Below are positions 1 through 8,100 of a stretch of DNA of 13,561 nt, piece by piece. The notes under the pieces are model-generated. The model was not told the origin of the DNA. It was given only the letters and a program-made list of their open reading frames with translations, and did not search any database. The stretch is from an uncultured Paraprevotella sp. Its GTDB lineage: Bacteria > Bacteroidota > Bacteroidia > Bacteroidales > Bacteroidaceae. Within the stretch, counting starts at the first letter, position 1. Every line of letters starts with the position of its first letter. The stretch covers positions 1 to 13,561 of the forward strand of contig CAAFWT010000122.1 in the NCBI GenBank assembly GCA_900766785.1, read 5' to 3'. Made by a program: the position numbers and the translations under genes.

Positions 1-674
1 CAGCCTACGGTCATCAGCATGGAAGTGTTCAGACCAATATTACCATCACCACCGTTGTGGTACTCGCCATTGGCAGCTCCCCAGTTCTTGTAGGTTATGG
101 TGCCTGGCACATCCACCGGAAGCACCTTGATGGCCAGGGCATTCTTACCGCCCACTTTGGCAAAGTCAGTGATGTTGATATAATCCTCGCGGAACATACC
201 TGCCATGTTGCCCAGCAGATGTCCGTTCACCCATATCTCTGCTCGATAGTTGATGCCATCCACCTGCAGCCATATCTGTCGGCCTTTGTAGTTGGCGGGC
301 ACCTCAAACTCTGTGCGAAACCAGTAGGTGTAGAAGTCACGCCCCACCTTGGCGATGTCGGGGATGATGTCCTTGTGAATCTCATTGTTCATTCCATAGT
401 ATGGTTCGGGATACACCTTGTTATATACCAGCGAGTTGAGTACTGTGCCTGGCACTACTGCTGGCATCCAGTCCGTTGTGGTATAGTCTGTTGTTGACAG
501 TAGTTCTGCTGTCTGATTCACTTCTGCGGCTTTCTTCATCACCCACACCTGATTTCCTCCATGCCCGTCGCGTGAGTCCAGATAGATGCGGTCGGCTATT
601 CGTGCCTCGTTCTTTGGTTGTGCTGCCATGCCAAGGGACAAGAGCAGAGAGGCCAATAAAAGAATATTTCTCAT
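1..674 (-). CDS. Secreted GH2 glycoside hydrolase, N-terminal part (gene runs off the left edge)
   Basis: The first 224 codons of a minus-strand gene are visible; the rest lies before base 1. Residues 1-19 form a lipoprotein-free type I signal peptide ending near MAAQ. Residues 60-190 look like the GH2 sugar-binding jelly-roll: VPGTV at 74-78, PEPYYGMNN at 89-97, DFYTYWFRTEFEVP at 113-126 and IWVNGHLLG at 147-155. This pattern is typical of GH2 beta-mannosidase, endo-beta-mannosidase and exo-beta-glucosaminidase relatives rather than LacZ-type beta-galactosidases. The catalytic barrel with its two glutamates is outside the window, so the substrate cannot be fixed. The ATG at 674 directly precedes the signal peptide and lies 21 nt after the GH130 stop, so the two are probably one transcript and act on the same glycan. 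No purine-rich ribosome site is seen, as is usual in Bacteroidetes. The GH2 call is firm; the mannoside specificity is inference. Confidence 0.85.
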   Translation of the reverse strand, partial: MRNILLLASLLLSLGMAAQPKNEARIADRIYLDSRDGHGGNQVWVMKKAAEVNQTAELLSTTDYTTTDWMPAVVPGTVLNSLVYNKVYPEPYYGMNNEIHKDIIPDIAKVGRDFYTYWFRTEFEVPANYKGRQIWLQVDGINYRAEIWVNGHLLGNMAGMFREDYINITDFAKVGGKNALAIKVLPVDVPGTITYKNWGAANGEYHNGGDGNIGLNTSMLMTVG

Positions 675-695
675 AGTCCAAATGTCGTTTTTTGA

Positions 696-1826
696 TTATT
701 TCAGATTATCGCCAGGGGTCTTCACCGCAGGGTCATAGATGGCCACGCCCACCTGTGAGTCAGCACAGCCATAGTAAAGGAACCACTTGTCGTGGAAGTA
801 TACCAATCCCTCCAGGAACACCGTTCCGTCTACATATTGTCCCGACTTCTCAAACGCGGCCATTGGTCGGAAGAAAGGTACGTCCAGACGGTCCAGCACC
901 TTCATCGGGTCCTTGGCATCACAGAGAATTTGTCCTCCGCAGTATGCACCCGCTGTGAATCGCTTGTCGCGTTTGTCGTCCTTTCTGTTCTTGCCGTTGT
1001 ATAGCAATACGATACCTTTGTCGGTGAGTACTGCTGGTGGTCCACATTCTGTCAGTGCGCTGTCGAAGAATCCATTGCGCGGCTTTATCACTACTGCCAG
1101 TTCGCCTTTCTCATCGAGCACTGGATACCAGTTTATCAGGTCGTCGCTGGTTGCTGCGTACATCTTATGCTCGCCCCAGTACATGAAGTACTTGCCGTTG
1201 ATCTTTGTTATCACCTGCTGGCCGTTCACCACCTTTGTCACCATTGATGCCGACTTGCTCTCAATATTCATGAACTTGCCATCGTATGCCTTTGCGAATG
1301 CCGGGCCATGCTTCTGCCAGTGCTTCAGGTCGCGTGATGTGGCGATGCTCAGCCGTGGTTTCTTCCTGTTCCATGAGGTGTAAGCCATCACGTACAGTCC
1401 ATCTTCTGTTATCGTCACTCGGGGGTCTTCACAGCCTCCGGGATTGTCATATTGGGCGAACTCATCCTGGCAGGGGAAGAGTACCGGCTTGTTTCGTTTC
1501 TTCATCCGTAGTCCATCCTTTGATGCGGCATAGCCTATGCGTGATGTACGCTTACCGATACCCATGGCAGTCTTGTCCTCAGCGCGGTATAGCACTACTA
1601 TCTTCCCGTCTTTCACTGTTGCTGCAGGGTTAAACACATCGCTCTCCTCCCAGAGAATCTTTGTCTCTCGCATAGGACATCGGAACGATCGGTTGGAAGT
1701 GGTGATGACGGGATTTACTCCCTCGGGGCGCACGAAGCCACCGAGAGCCCAATCTGGCAGAGTGTTCTGTGCCATCAGAGGTGTGGCAAGGAGAAAACAG
1801 AACAGAGTCATAAAGAAGTTCTTCAT
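696..1826 (-). CDS. Secreted GH130 beta-mannoside-active enzyme (mannosidase or phosphorylase)
   Basis: This is a 376-residue protein. The reading frame extends upstream to 1874, but the ATG at 1826 is preferred because it opens directly onto a signal peptide (MKNFFMTLFCFLLATPLMAQ). The mature part reads as a five-bladed propeller of GH130 type: DVFNPAA at 63-69, YRAED at 80-84, SRIGYAASKDG at 95-105, GGCEDPR at 130-136 with the expected catalytic Asp134, then IESKSAS at 188-194 and YWGEHKMYAATSDDL at 216-230. GH130 includes cytosolic phosphorylases that split beta-mannosides with phosphate and exported beta-1,2-mannosidases known from Bacteroides. The signal peptide favours a hydrolase, but I cannot place the phosphate-binding residues well enough to decide. 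It precedes the GH2 gene in the same direction and probably shares its transcript. No TAnnTTTG promoter was found in the 263 bp upstream. Confidence 0.85.
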   Translation of the reverse strand: MKNFFMTLFCFLLATPLMAQNTLPDWALGGFVRPEGVNPVITTSNRSFRCPMRETKILWEESDVFNPAATVKDGKIVVLYRAEDKTAMGIGKRTSRIGYAASKDGLRMKKRNKPVLFPCQDEFAQYDNPGGCEDPRVTITEDGLYVMAYTSWNRKKPRLSIATSRDLKHWQKHGPAFAKAYDGKFMNIESKSASMVTKVVNGQQVITKINGKYFMYWGEHKMYAATSDDLINWYPVLDEKGELAVVIKPRNGFFDSALTECGPPAVLTDKGIVLLYNGKNRKDDKRDKRFTAGAYCGGQILCDAKDPMKVLDRLDVPFFRPMAAFEKSGQYVDGTVFLEGLVYFHDKWFLYYGCADSQVGVAIYDPAVKTPGDNLK

Positions 1827-2031
1827 TACTAAAATCTTGTTTGCGAATATGAATTCATTAGGTAAAATATCCACTGTACGTTCTATTATACAGAATGTGA
1901 CTCTTTGGATTGTATGCTTCTGGCTTTAGAGTCTTTTGTTTTGTGATATGATTACTTTCTGGATGTCTATTTCCTATGGGTTAAACATTGTTCAATTTTT
2001 CTTTGTTATGGCAAATCCCTGTTGGCCAATT

Positions 2032-2049
2032 CATGTGGTTTTCCACATG
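2032..2049 (-). terminator. Perfect 7-bp stem-loop after nrdG, possible transcript end
   Basis: CATGTGG, a 4-nt loop (TTTT on the plus strand, AAAA in a minus-strand transcript) and CCACATG form a perfect inverted repeat about 40 nt beyond the nrdG stop. It separates the nrdDG operon from the GH130-GH2 pair. No U-run follows it in the minus direction, so it is not a standard intrinsic terminator. It could instead be a 3'-end stabilising hairpin or a protein-binding palindrome. The rest of 1827-2089 is AT-rich, with a short TA repeat near 2060-2078, and holds no gene I can support. Confidence 0.25.
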
Positions 2050-2089
2050 CGGACGTTCGGTAGTATATATATATAATGTGTAATAGTGC

Positions 2090-2596
2090 TCACACGTCCC
2101 AGTTGGGTTCTTTCCATAAGATGGGCTTGCCTGCTATGATGCTTTCCCGTGAGAGTAGGATGCGTTGGTTTGTGCTTCCTCTGAAGAGTGCTTCTTCGCT
2201 TCTTTTGCTGGCGATGAAAGGTCCGTCTACCAAGATGTCGATGTTGAGCAAGAGTTCTCTGCACTCTTCTCTCTTTATCAGTTGCTCAAATGTGAAACCA
2301 GTGTAGCACCAAATGTTTTTTTTGGTGTGTGTCTTGATGAGCTTGGCCAGTTCGGCGAATGCTTCTGCCTGGTAAAGAGGGTCGCCACCGGTGAAGGTGA
2401 CATCAGCAAAAGGATCGGATATGATCTCCTGAAGAATATCCTCAGTGCTCATATCCGTTCCACTACCGAATGTCCACGACTGTGGATTGTGGCATTGTGC
2501 ACATTGATGGCGGCATCCCGCACAATAGATGCTTGTGCGGAAGCCGGGTCCATCAACAGTGGTATCGTGTAGTATGTTCAGTACATTAATTGTCAT
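2090..2596 (-). CDS. nrdG: Anaerobic ribonucleotide reductase-activating protein, radical SAM
   Basis: This 168-residue protein has the usual length for NrdG. It uses a 4Fe-4S cluster and S-adenosylmethionine to place the glycyl radical on NrdD in the cytoplasm under anaerobic conditions. The radical-SAM motif CX3CX2C is at Cys28, Cys32 and Cys35, after the family-typical DTTVDGPGFRTSIYCAGC start. TFTGGDPL at 67-74 is the SAM-contacting GGE-like motif, and VDGPF follows near residue 147-151. The ATG at 2596 lies inside the end of nrdD: the genes overlap by 11 nt (2586-2596) in different frames, which implies translational coupling and one transcript from the nrdD promoter. No inserted domain or frameshift is seen. 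The identification is very secure because the partner reductase is adjacent. Confidence 0.97.
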   Translation of the reverse strand: MTINVLNILHDTTVDGPGFRTSIYCAGCRHQCAQCHNPQSWTFGSGTDMSTEDILQEIISDPFADVTFTGGDPLYQAEAFAELAKLIKTHTKKNIWCYTGFTFEQLIKREECRELLLNIDILVDGPFIASKRSEEALFRGSTNQRILLSRESIIAGKPILWKEPNWDV

Positions 2597-4796
2597 GAAC
2601 GATGCGGTCGTTAAGTTCAGACAGCTTAGCCTTGTTCCAGCGGTCGGTGGTTCCTACCAGGTAACCAGTGATGCGCTGCAGTCTGTCTATGTTTGTGCTT
2701 CCGCATTTGGGGCAAACATCAAGGTTCTTCTCGGCATTCTCATATCCGCAGTCCATGCAACGGTTGCGGGTGTGATTGACGCTTCCGTAACCGATGTCGT
2801 ACTTGTCCATCATGTCCACTATGCGCATTACAGCCTCTGGGTTATGTGTGGCATCACCGTCAATCTCCACATAGAAGATATGTCCGCCGCGTGTGAGGTT
2901 GTGGTAGGGTGCTTCTATCTGTGCCTTGTGCAGAGCTGTGCAATGGTAATATACAGGCACGTGGTTGCTGTTGGTATAGTACTCGCGGTCTGTGATGCCA
3001 GGAAGTGAACCGAACTTCTTGCGGTCTCCCTTGGTGAAACGTCCTGACAGACCTTCGGCAGGCGTGCCCAGAATGCTGTAGTTGTGTTGGTATTGCTCAC
3101 AGAAGTCGTTGGCTCTGTCGCGCATATAGGTTACAATCTTGATTCCCAGCTCTTGCGCTTCTTCGCTTTCTCCGTGGTGCTTTCCAATCAATGCTACCAG
3201 ACATTCGGCCAGTCCTATAAATCCTATACCGAGCGTTCCCTGGTTGATGACGGAGGCAATGGTGTCATTGGGCTTGAGGTTCTCGCTGCCCAGCCAGAGG
3301 CCTTTCATGAGCAGGGGGAACTGTTTGGCAAAGGCAGTCTTCTGGAACTCGAAGCGCTCATGCAGTTGCTGTGCAGTAATCTGCAGCATGTTGTCCAACT
3401 TGGCAAAGAAGGCATCGATTCTCTCTTGCTTGTCCTTGATGTTCATGCATTCGATGGCCATCTTTACGATGTTGATGGTGCTGAAACTCAGGTTGCCACG
3501 TCCGATGCTGGTCTTGGGTCCAAAACGGTTCTCAAACACACGGGTACGGCATCCCATGGTGGCACATTCCCACTTGAAGCGCTCGGGGTCATCGGCCTTC
3601 CAGTTCTCGTTCTGGTTGTACGGAGTGTCGAGGTTGATGAAATTGGGGAAGAAGCGGCGGGCTGTCACCTTGCAGGCATACTGGTAGAGGTCATAGTTTC
3701 TGTCGGTGGGCAGGTAGCTTACTCCGCGTTTCTTCTTCCATATCTGTATGGGGAAGATGGCTGTCTCTCCGTTTCCTACTCCCTCATAAGTGCTGCGCAG
3801 TACCTCTCTGATGACGCAACGTCCCTCGGCACTGGTGTCTGTACCATAGTTGATACTGCTGAACACCACCTGGTTTCCACCACGGCTATGGATGGTGTTC
3901 ATATTGTGTATGAATGCCTCCATGGCTTGGTGTACGCGTCCCACGGTCTTGTTGATGGCATGCTGCTTGATGCGTTCCCGTCCCTCAAATCCTGCAAGTG
4001 GAATGTTCAGGTAGTCGTCGATAGGAGCATTGTAGAGTTCGCTATAGTCCTCGGCATTGAGGTCTTCCAGTACCTTGATCTCTTCGATATAGGAAGAGCG
4101 TACGAAGGGAGCCAGATAGAAGTCGAAAGCAGGGATGGCCTGTCCGCCGTGCATCTCATTCTGTACAGTCTCCATGCTGATGCAGCCCAGTATGCTGGCA
4201 GTCTCTATGCGCTTGGCAGGACGGCTTTCTCCATGTCCAGCCTGGAATCCGTATTTGAGGATGCGGTCAAGTGGATGCTGGATGCAGGTCAATGATTTGG
4301 TGGGATAGTAATCCTTGTCGTGGATGTGGAGATAGTTGTTCTTGACAGCATCGCGTGCGTTTTCGCTCAGAAGGTAGTCGTCAACGAAAGGCTTGGTGGT
4401 CTCGCTGGCGAATTTCATCATCATGCCTGCAGGTGTGTCTGCGTTCATGTTGGCATTCTCGCGTGTCACATCATTGTTCTTGATGTTGATGATCTCCAGG
4501 AAGATGTCTGTAGTCTTTGCCTTTCGGGCTACACTTCGTGCATTGCGGTATTTGATGTAAGCCTTTGCTACGTCTTTGCGCGCACTTTTCATGAGTTCGT
4601 TTTCCACCATGTCCTGAATGTCCTCCACCGTCATCTGGGCTTTACCCTTCATGGTGATGCGGTCGGTAATCTGGCCTATCAGGCTTTCGTCTTCACCTTG
4701 CTCAGTGGCATACATGGCTTTACGGATAGCGGCTGCTATCTTTTGCTCGTTGAATCCAACGATGCGTCCGTCTCTCTTTTTGACTGTCTGTATCAT
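2586..4796 (-). CDS. nrdD: Class III anaerobic ribonucleoside-triphosphate reductase
   Basis: This 736-residue enzyme reduces ribonucleoside triphosphates to dNTPs with a glycyl radical, using formate in known members. Residues 3-92 are an ATP-cone allosteric domain (TVKKRDGRIVGFNEQKI at 4-20). The catalytic body carries NNYLHIHDKDYYPT at 153-166, HSRGGNQVVFSSINYGTD at 303-320 and CATMGCRTRVFENRFG at 411-426, with candidate catalytic cysteines. The C-terminus has a zinc site with two CxxC pairs, Cys680/Cys683 and Cys695/Cys698, and then RITGYL at 708-713, where Gly711 is the expected radical site. All parts of an active enzyme are present. The ATG at 4796 is the first codon before the ATP-cone. 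It is led by a promoter at 4912-4943 and followed by nrdG, with which it overlaps by 11 nt. No NrdR-box pair is obvious upstream. Confidence 0.97.
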   Translation of the reverse strand: MIQTVKKRDGRIVGFNEQKIAAAIRKAMYATEQGEDESLIGQITDRITMKGKAQMTVEDIQDMVENELMKSARKDVAKAYIKYRNARSVARKAKTTDIFLEIINIKNNDVTRENANMNADTPAGMMMKFASETTKPFVDDYLLSENARDAVKNNYLHIHDKDYYPTKSLTCIQHPLDRILKYGFQAGHGESRPAKRIETASILGCISMETVQNEMHGGQAIPAFDFYLAPFVRSSYIEEIKVLEDLNAEDYSELYNAPIDDYLNIPLAGFEGRERIKQHAINKTVGRVHQAMEAFIHNMNTIHSRGGNQVVFSSINYGTDTSAEGRCVIREVLRSTYEGVGNGETAIFPIQIWKKKRGVSYLPTDRNYDLYQYACKVTARRFFPNFINLDTPYNQNENWKADDPERFKWECATMGCRTRVFENRFGPKTSIGRGNLSFSTINIVKMAIECMNIKDKQERIDAFFAKLDNMLQITAQQLHERFEFQKTAFAKQFPLLMKGLWLGSENLKPNDTIASVINQGTLGIGFIGLAECLVALIGKHHGESEEAQELGIKIVTYMRDRANDFCEQYQHNYSILGTPAEGLSGRFTKGDRKKFGSLPGITDREYYTNSNHVPVYYHCTALHKAQIEAPYHNLTRGGHIFYVEIDGDATHNPEAVMRIVDMMDKYDIGYGSVNHTRNRCMDCGYENAEKNLDVCPKCGSTNIDRLQRITGYLVGTTDRWNKAKLSELNDRIVHDN

Positions 4797-4868
4797 GGAC
4801 GTGTTATTTGTTACGTTATTATATGGTTCTCAGTGTTGTTTGCAGATATCCTTGCTCCTTTTTTCAAT

Positions 4869-4915
4869 AAAAAAATTTGCGAGGCCTGTTTCCTTGTTAG
4901 GAAAGACCTCGCAAA
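4869..4915 (-). terminator. Strong hairpin plus U7 in the nrdD leader: intrinsic terminator or attenuator
   Basis: On the minus strand the arms TTTGCGAGG (plus 4907-4915) and CCTCGCAAA (plus 4876-4884) pair perfectly. A second perfect stem TTTCCT/AGGAAA (plus 4899-4904 and 4889-4894) closes a 4-nt loop, with a small asymmetric bulge between the two stems. Seven consecutive T residues follow at once (plus 4869-4875). This is the full form of a Rho-independent terminator for leftward transcription. It lies about 195 nt after the GH31 stop and about 75 nt before the nrdD start, so it may end the GH31 transcript. However, its 5' arm overlaps the predicted nrdD -7 box, so nrdD RNA would begin inside the hairpin. 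The remaining intergenic bases 4944-5108 are very AT-rich and hold no gene. Confidence 0.65.
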
Positions 4916-4943
4916 GATATATAAACGGATAATATCTCGCAAA
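4912..4943 (-). promoter_or_regulatory. Predicted Bacteroidetes-type promoter of nrdDG
   Basis: On the minus strand a -33 box TTTG (plus 4940-4943) is followed after 20 nt by TATCTTTG (plus 4912-4919), an exact fit to the Bacteroides consensus TTTG and TAnnTTTG. Transcription would start around plus 4905-4909, giving nrdD a leader of roughly 110 nt. The octamer TTTGCGAG occurs at both boxes on the minus strand (plus 4936-4943 and 4908-4915, 28 bp apart) and once inverted at 4876-4883, so it could be a repeated operator. The boxes are seen directly; the function is inferred. Confidence 0.7.
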
Positions 4944-5108
4944 CAAATTGCATTAAAAATTATCCATTTTGGACTATTTGTTTTTCTCTTTCAAATGAAA
5001 AGTTTTCCAAAATAATTTGTAACATGATGAAAATCAGCACAAATATTATTCGCATTAAAGAAAAAGTTTCCCAAAACGATATTTTTATGTTTGTAATACG
5101 TGTAATTA

Positions 5109-8100
5109 TTAGTGTGTTATGTACTTCATGTGCCTGTCCACCAGCATTCTGTCGGTCACCTTTGCGTTCCACTTCACGCTTTTGCGTGCTTTGAACATTA
5201 TTTTCATGAGTTCTGCATCTCCTGTGAGGAGTTTCTGCATGCCCAGATTCACGAAAGTGGGATAGAGGGCTTTCTGTCCGTTGGTGTGCAGACGGTCATT
5301 GGTCATGTTGTACATATCCTTGACGGCCGCTGGCTCTATGCCCACATATTCCAGTTCTGTGGCATCGTAAGGCAGGCACATGCTTAGTGCGTTCACGCTC
5401 TGCATGTCTTTGCCTGTTACTGTCAGGGTGACTGTCTCTCCGGCGCTGTACTGAGCCTTGTCTGCCTGGATGGTGATATCACCTTGCAGCTTTTCCCCAG
5501 GCTCGGCATAGATACCTCCTTCCAGTTCGGTTGCTACAGCACTGATGTCATAAGCATCTATAAGTCCGTTGCCATTGATATCTCCCTTGCTGATGTATCC
5601 TGCAAAGTCACCATCTCCTTCCCGGAGTCCGGTATAGTTCATATAACTGGTGAGATCGTTGTCGTCAATCTTGCCGTCCTGGTTGATGTCGCCAGGTATG
5701 TACCATGGAGTGTTGGGCTGTCGGAATACGTATATCTGGCATCCACTGCCGAAATCGCCTGTGGCAGAGGTGATGTGCAAACGTATGTAACGCCATGGCT
5801 GTGAGGAGTGAGATGTGAGACTGAACTCCTTGGCTGTTCCGTTGCGTTCCCAGTTGAAGGTACCTGCTTCGGTCCAGTTGTCTCCATCTGTACTGAGGCT
5901 TACCGAACCAGAAAGCAGTGTCCCGTTTCCTGCATCCGCACGTGGAATATACCTTATGCTCTCGAGATGGCTCATACTTCTTGTGTCGATGGTGAGGTCA
6001 AAGGGTACGGCCTTCTGTCCCCATGCTGTATGCCATACTGTTCCTTCGTCGAAGTCAAACAGGTGTCCCACCTTTTGTCCTCCCTGGTTTGCACATGTGG
6101 TGTTGCCTCTCATGTCCCTGATGGCATATCTCAGAGGATCCTCAGTGGTGCAAGCCTGTATATTCGTCCATCCCGAGGTGCCTTGTGCATTGACGGCCCT
6201 TACCTTTATGTCATAGTTGGTCTTGGGCTGCAGACCATCCAGAGTGTATTGTGTCTGCTTGATGGTGGAGTAGAGCTGGTCTTCAAACAGGAGTTCGTAA
6301 TAGTCGGCTCCTTGCACGGGATTCCATGATGGTGTGAGTGTATATGCCGTCTTGTCCTTTTCTGCAACCTGGCATTGGGGAGAGAGCAGGGAACCGGCTT
6401 CATCTGTCAGAGGATGGGTGACGCGGACGTCGGCCTGTGTGGTGATTGTTATCTCGTTCTGTGTCACATCAGTCTTGTCCATGTTTATCATCAATGCAGA
6501 CGTCTGCCGATATGCATCCTTTTCCACTCCGTAATAATAGGAGTTGGGTGTGTTCTTCCATTCGTTGTAGTCTTTCGCTTGCGTGAGAGCTTGTTTACGT
6601 TTTCCCACCTTGGCTGTAATCTTTTTGGGGCAGAGCTGGCTGTAGATACGTATCTGCGTAGCCTTTTCGGGCACGAAACCCTCGTAATCTCCCTGAGTCT
6701 TCTGTATGGTCACTTTCAGATTTCCTTTGGTGTCCATCATTTGGCTGACTGTGGTGTATGTGGACTTTCCGTCCAGGTATGCATCCGTGCGTCCGTCATC
6801 GTCATATTCGGTAAAGGTGTTGGTCCCTTCGACAGGATAGATGTCATAGCATCTGAGTCCTTGTTCAATTTCTGCAGGAGTATTGGTGGGCTTGTGTGTG
6901 GGAATGATGGCTCCCATGCGTATCAGTATAGGCAGTTTCCACAGAGGAGCAGACAGATCGTTGATGATGCGTCCACCCTCATAGATGTCACCTGTGAAGT
7001 AGTCCATCCACTGTCCTTGGGGGAGATAGATGCCGTCTCGTACGTCATCGCCATCTTCATTCGCGCGCGTTTCCTTATATATAGGTGCCACCAGCACGTA
7101 AGGTCCGAACATGAACTGATAGTCGCATCGCTTGCTGCGTGTGTAGTCATTCTCTTCCTCCAGCATCATTGCTCTTATCATCGGTTTGCCGTCCACAGCC
7201 TCTCGCGCAATGCTGTATGCATAGGGCAGAAGTCGGCTCTTGAGTTTCAGGTAATAGCGGTTGATACTTGCGGCAGGTTCTCCCAGGGCTTGAGGGTATT
7301 TGGGATTGCTTCCCCACCCATCCATGTTCAGTTGCATGGGTGTGAAGGCTTTCCATTGGAATTCTCTTACGTTGACGGGTAAGTTCTTTCCTCCGAAGAT
7401 GCCGTCCATATCGCTGGTGATATTGGGTTGTCCTGAGAGTCCGCTGCCGATGTAGGTAGGTATATGGTACCGTATGTATTCCCAGTCTCCGCCCGACTGG
7501 TCTCCTGTCCAGATGGTTGCATATCGTTGTGTGCCGGCCCATCCATCCACACTGATGATGAAGGGTCGTGCCTGTGAGCCGTAGTAGGGCATTACCTTTG
7601 CCACATCAGCCACTCCATTGAGTCCGAAGCTGTATCCGGCGCCTACCCATGCCACGTCTGTCTTGAGCACTCTCACGCCCGCATCACGTACTTCTGCCAC
7701 GATGTCTCTCTGCAGCAGTGGTTCTATGCCTTCCTTTGGATAGAGATCGCTCTGGGTCCAGAGTCCTATCTCCACACCTCTCTTGCGTGCATATTCGCCA
7801 AACTCCTTTAGGTTCTGGATATTGCCTTCCAGCGATTCCGTCTGTCCGTATCCGGCTCCGTATCCGTCGTTAGGCAAAAACCATCCCAGGGGATAGTCGT
7901 TGTCCAGATATCTGTCTATGGCTGCTCGTGCACTGAACTGATAGTTGTTCTTCTCTCCGTTGAGGCTTTCGCGTATGCCACCGTTGTCTTTCTGGCTTTC
8001 TGAGTATTGCTTTCCGTCCTCAAAGGTCATGAATCCGTTCTTGCCAGGTTCGGTTTCCTTCCAATAGTCGCGGTTGTATGCATTGAGATGTCCTTGGTAG

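Noticed and set aside
1827..1874. An N-terminal extension of GH130 from the ATG at 1874
   Set aside because: It would bury the signal peptide behind 16 extra residues; the ATG at 1826 fits an exported enzyme.
3084..4295. A 403-codon open frame on the plus strand opposite nrdD
   Set aside because: It lies wholly antisense to a clearly conserved nrdD and its translation shows no family motif; it follows from the codon bias of the real gene.
4797..5108. A riboswitch or small gene in the 312-bp gap upstream of nrdD
   Set aside because: Apart from the promoter and hairpin, the stretch is AT-rich with no conserved riboswitch core and no supported reading frame.
6375..7382. A 335-codon open frame on the plus strand opposite GH31
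   Set aside because: It is antisense to the conserved GH31 catalytic region, with no promoter, start context or recognisable domain.
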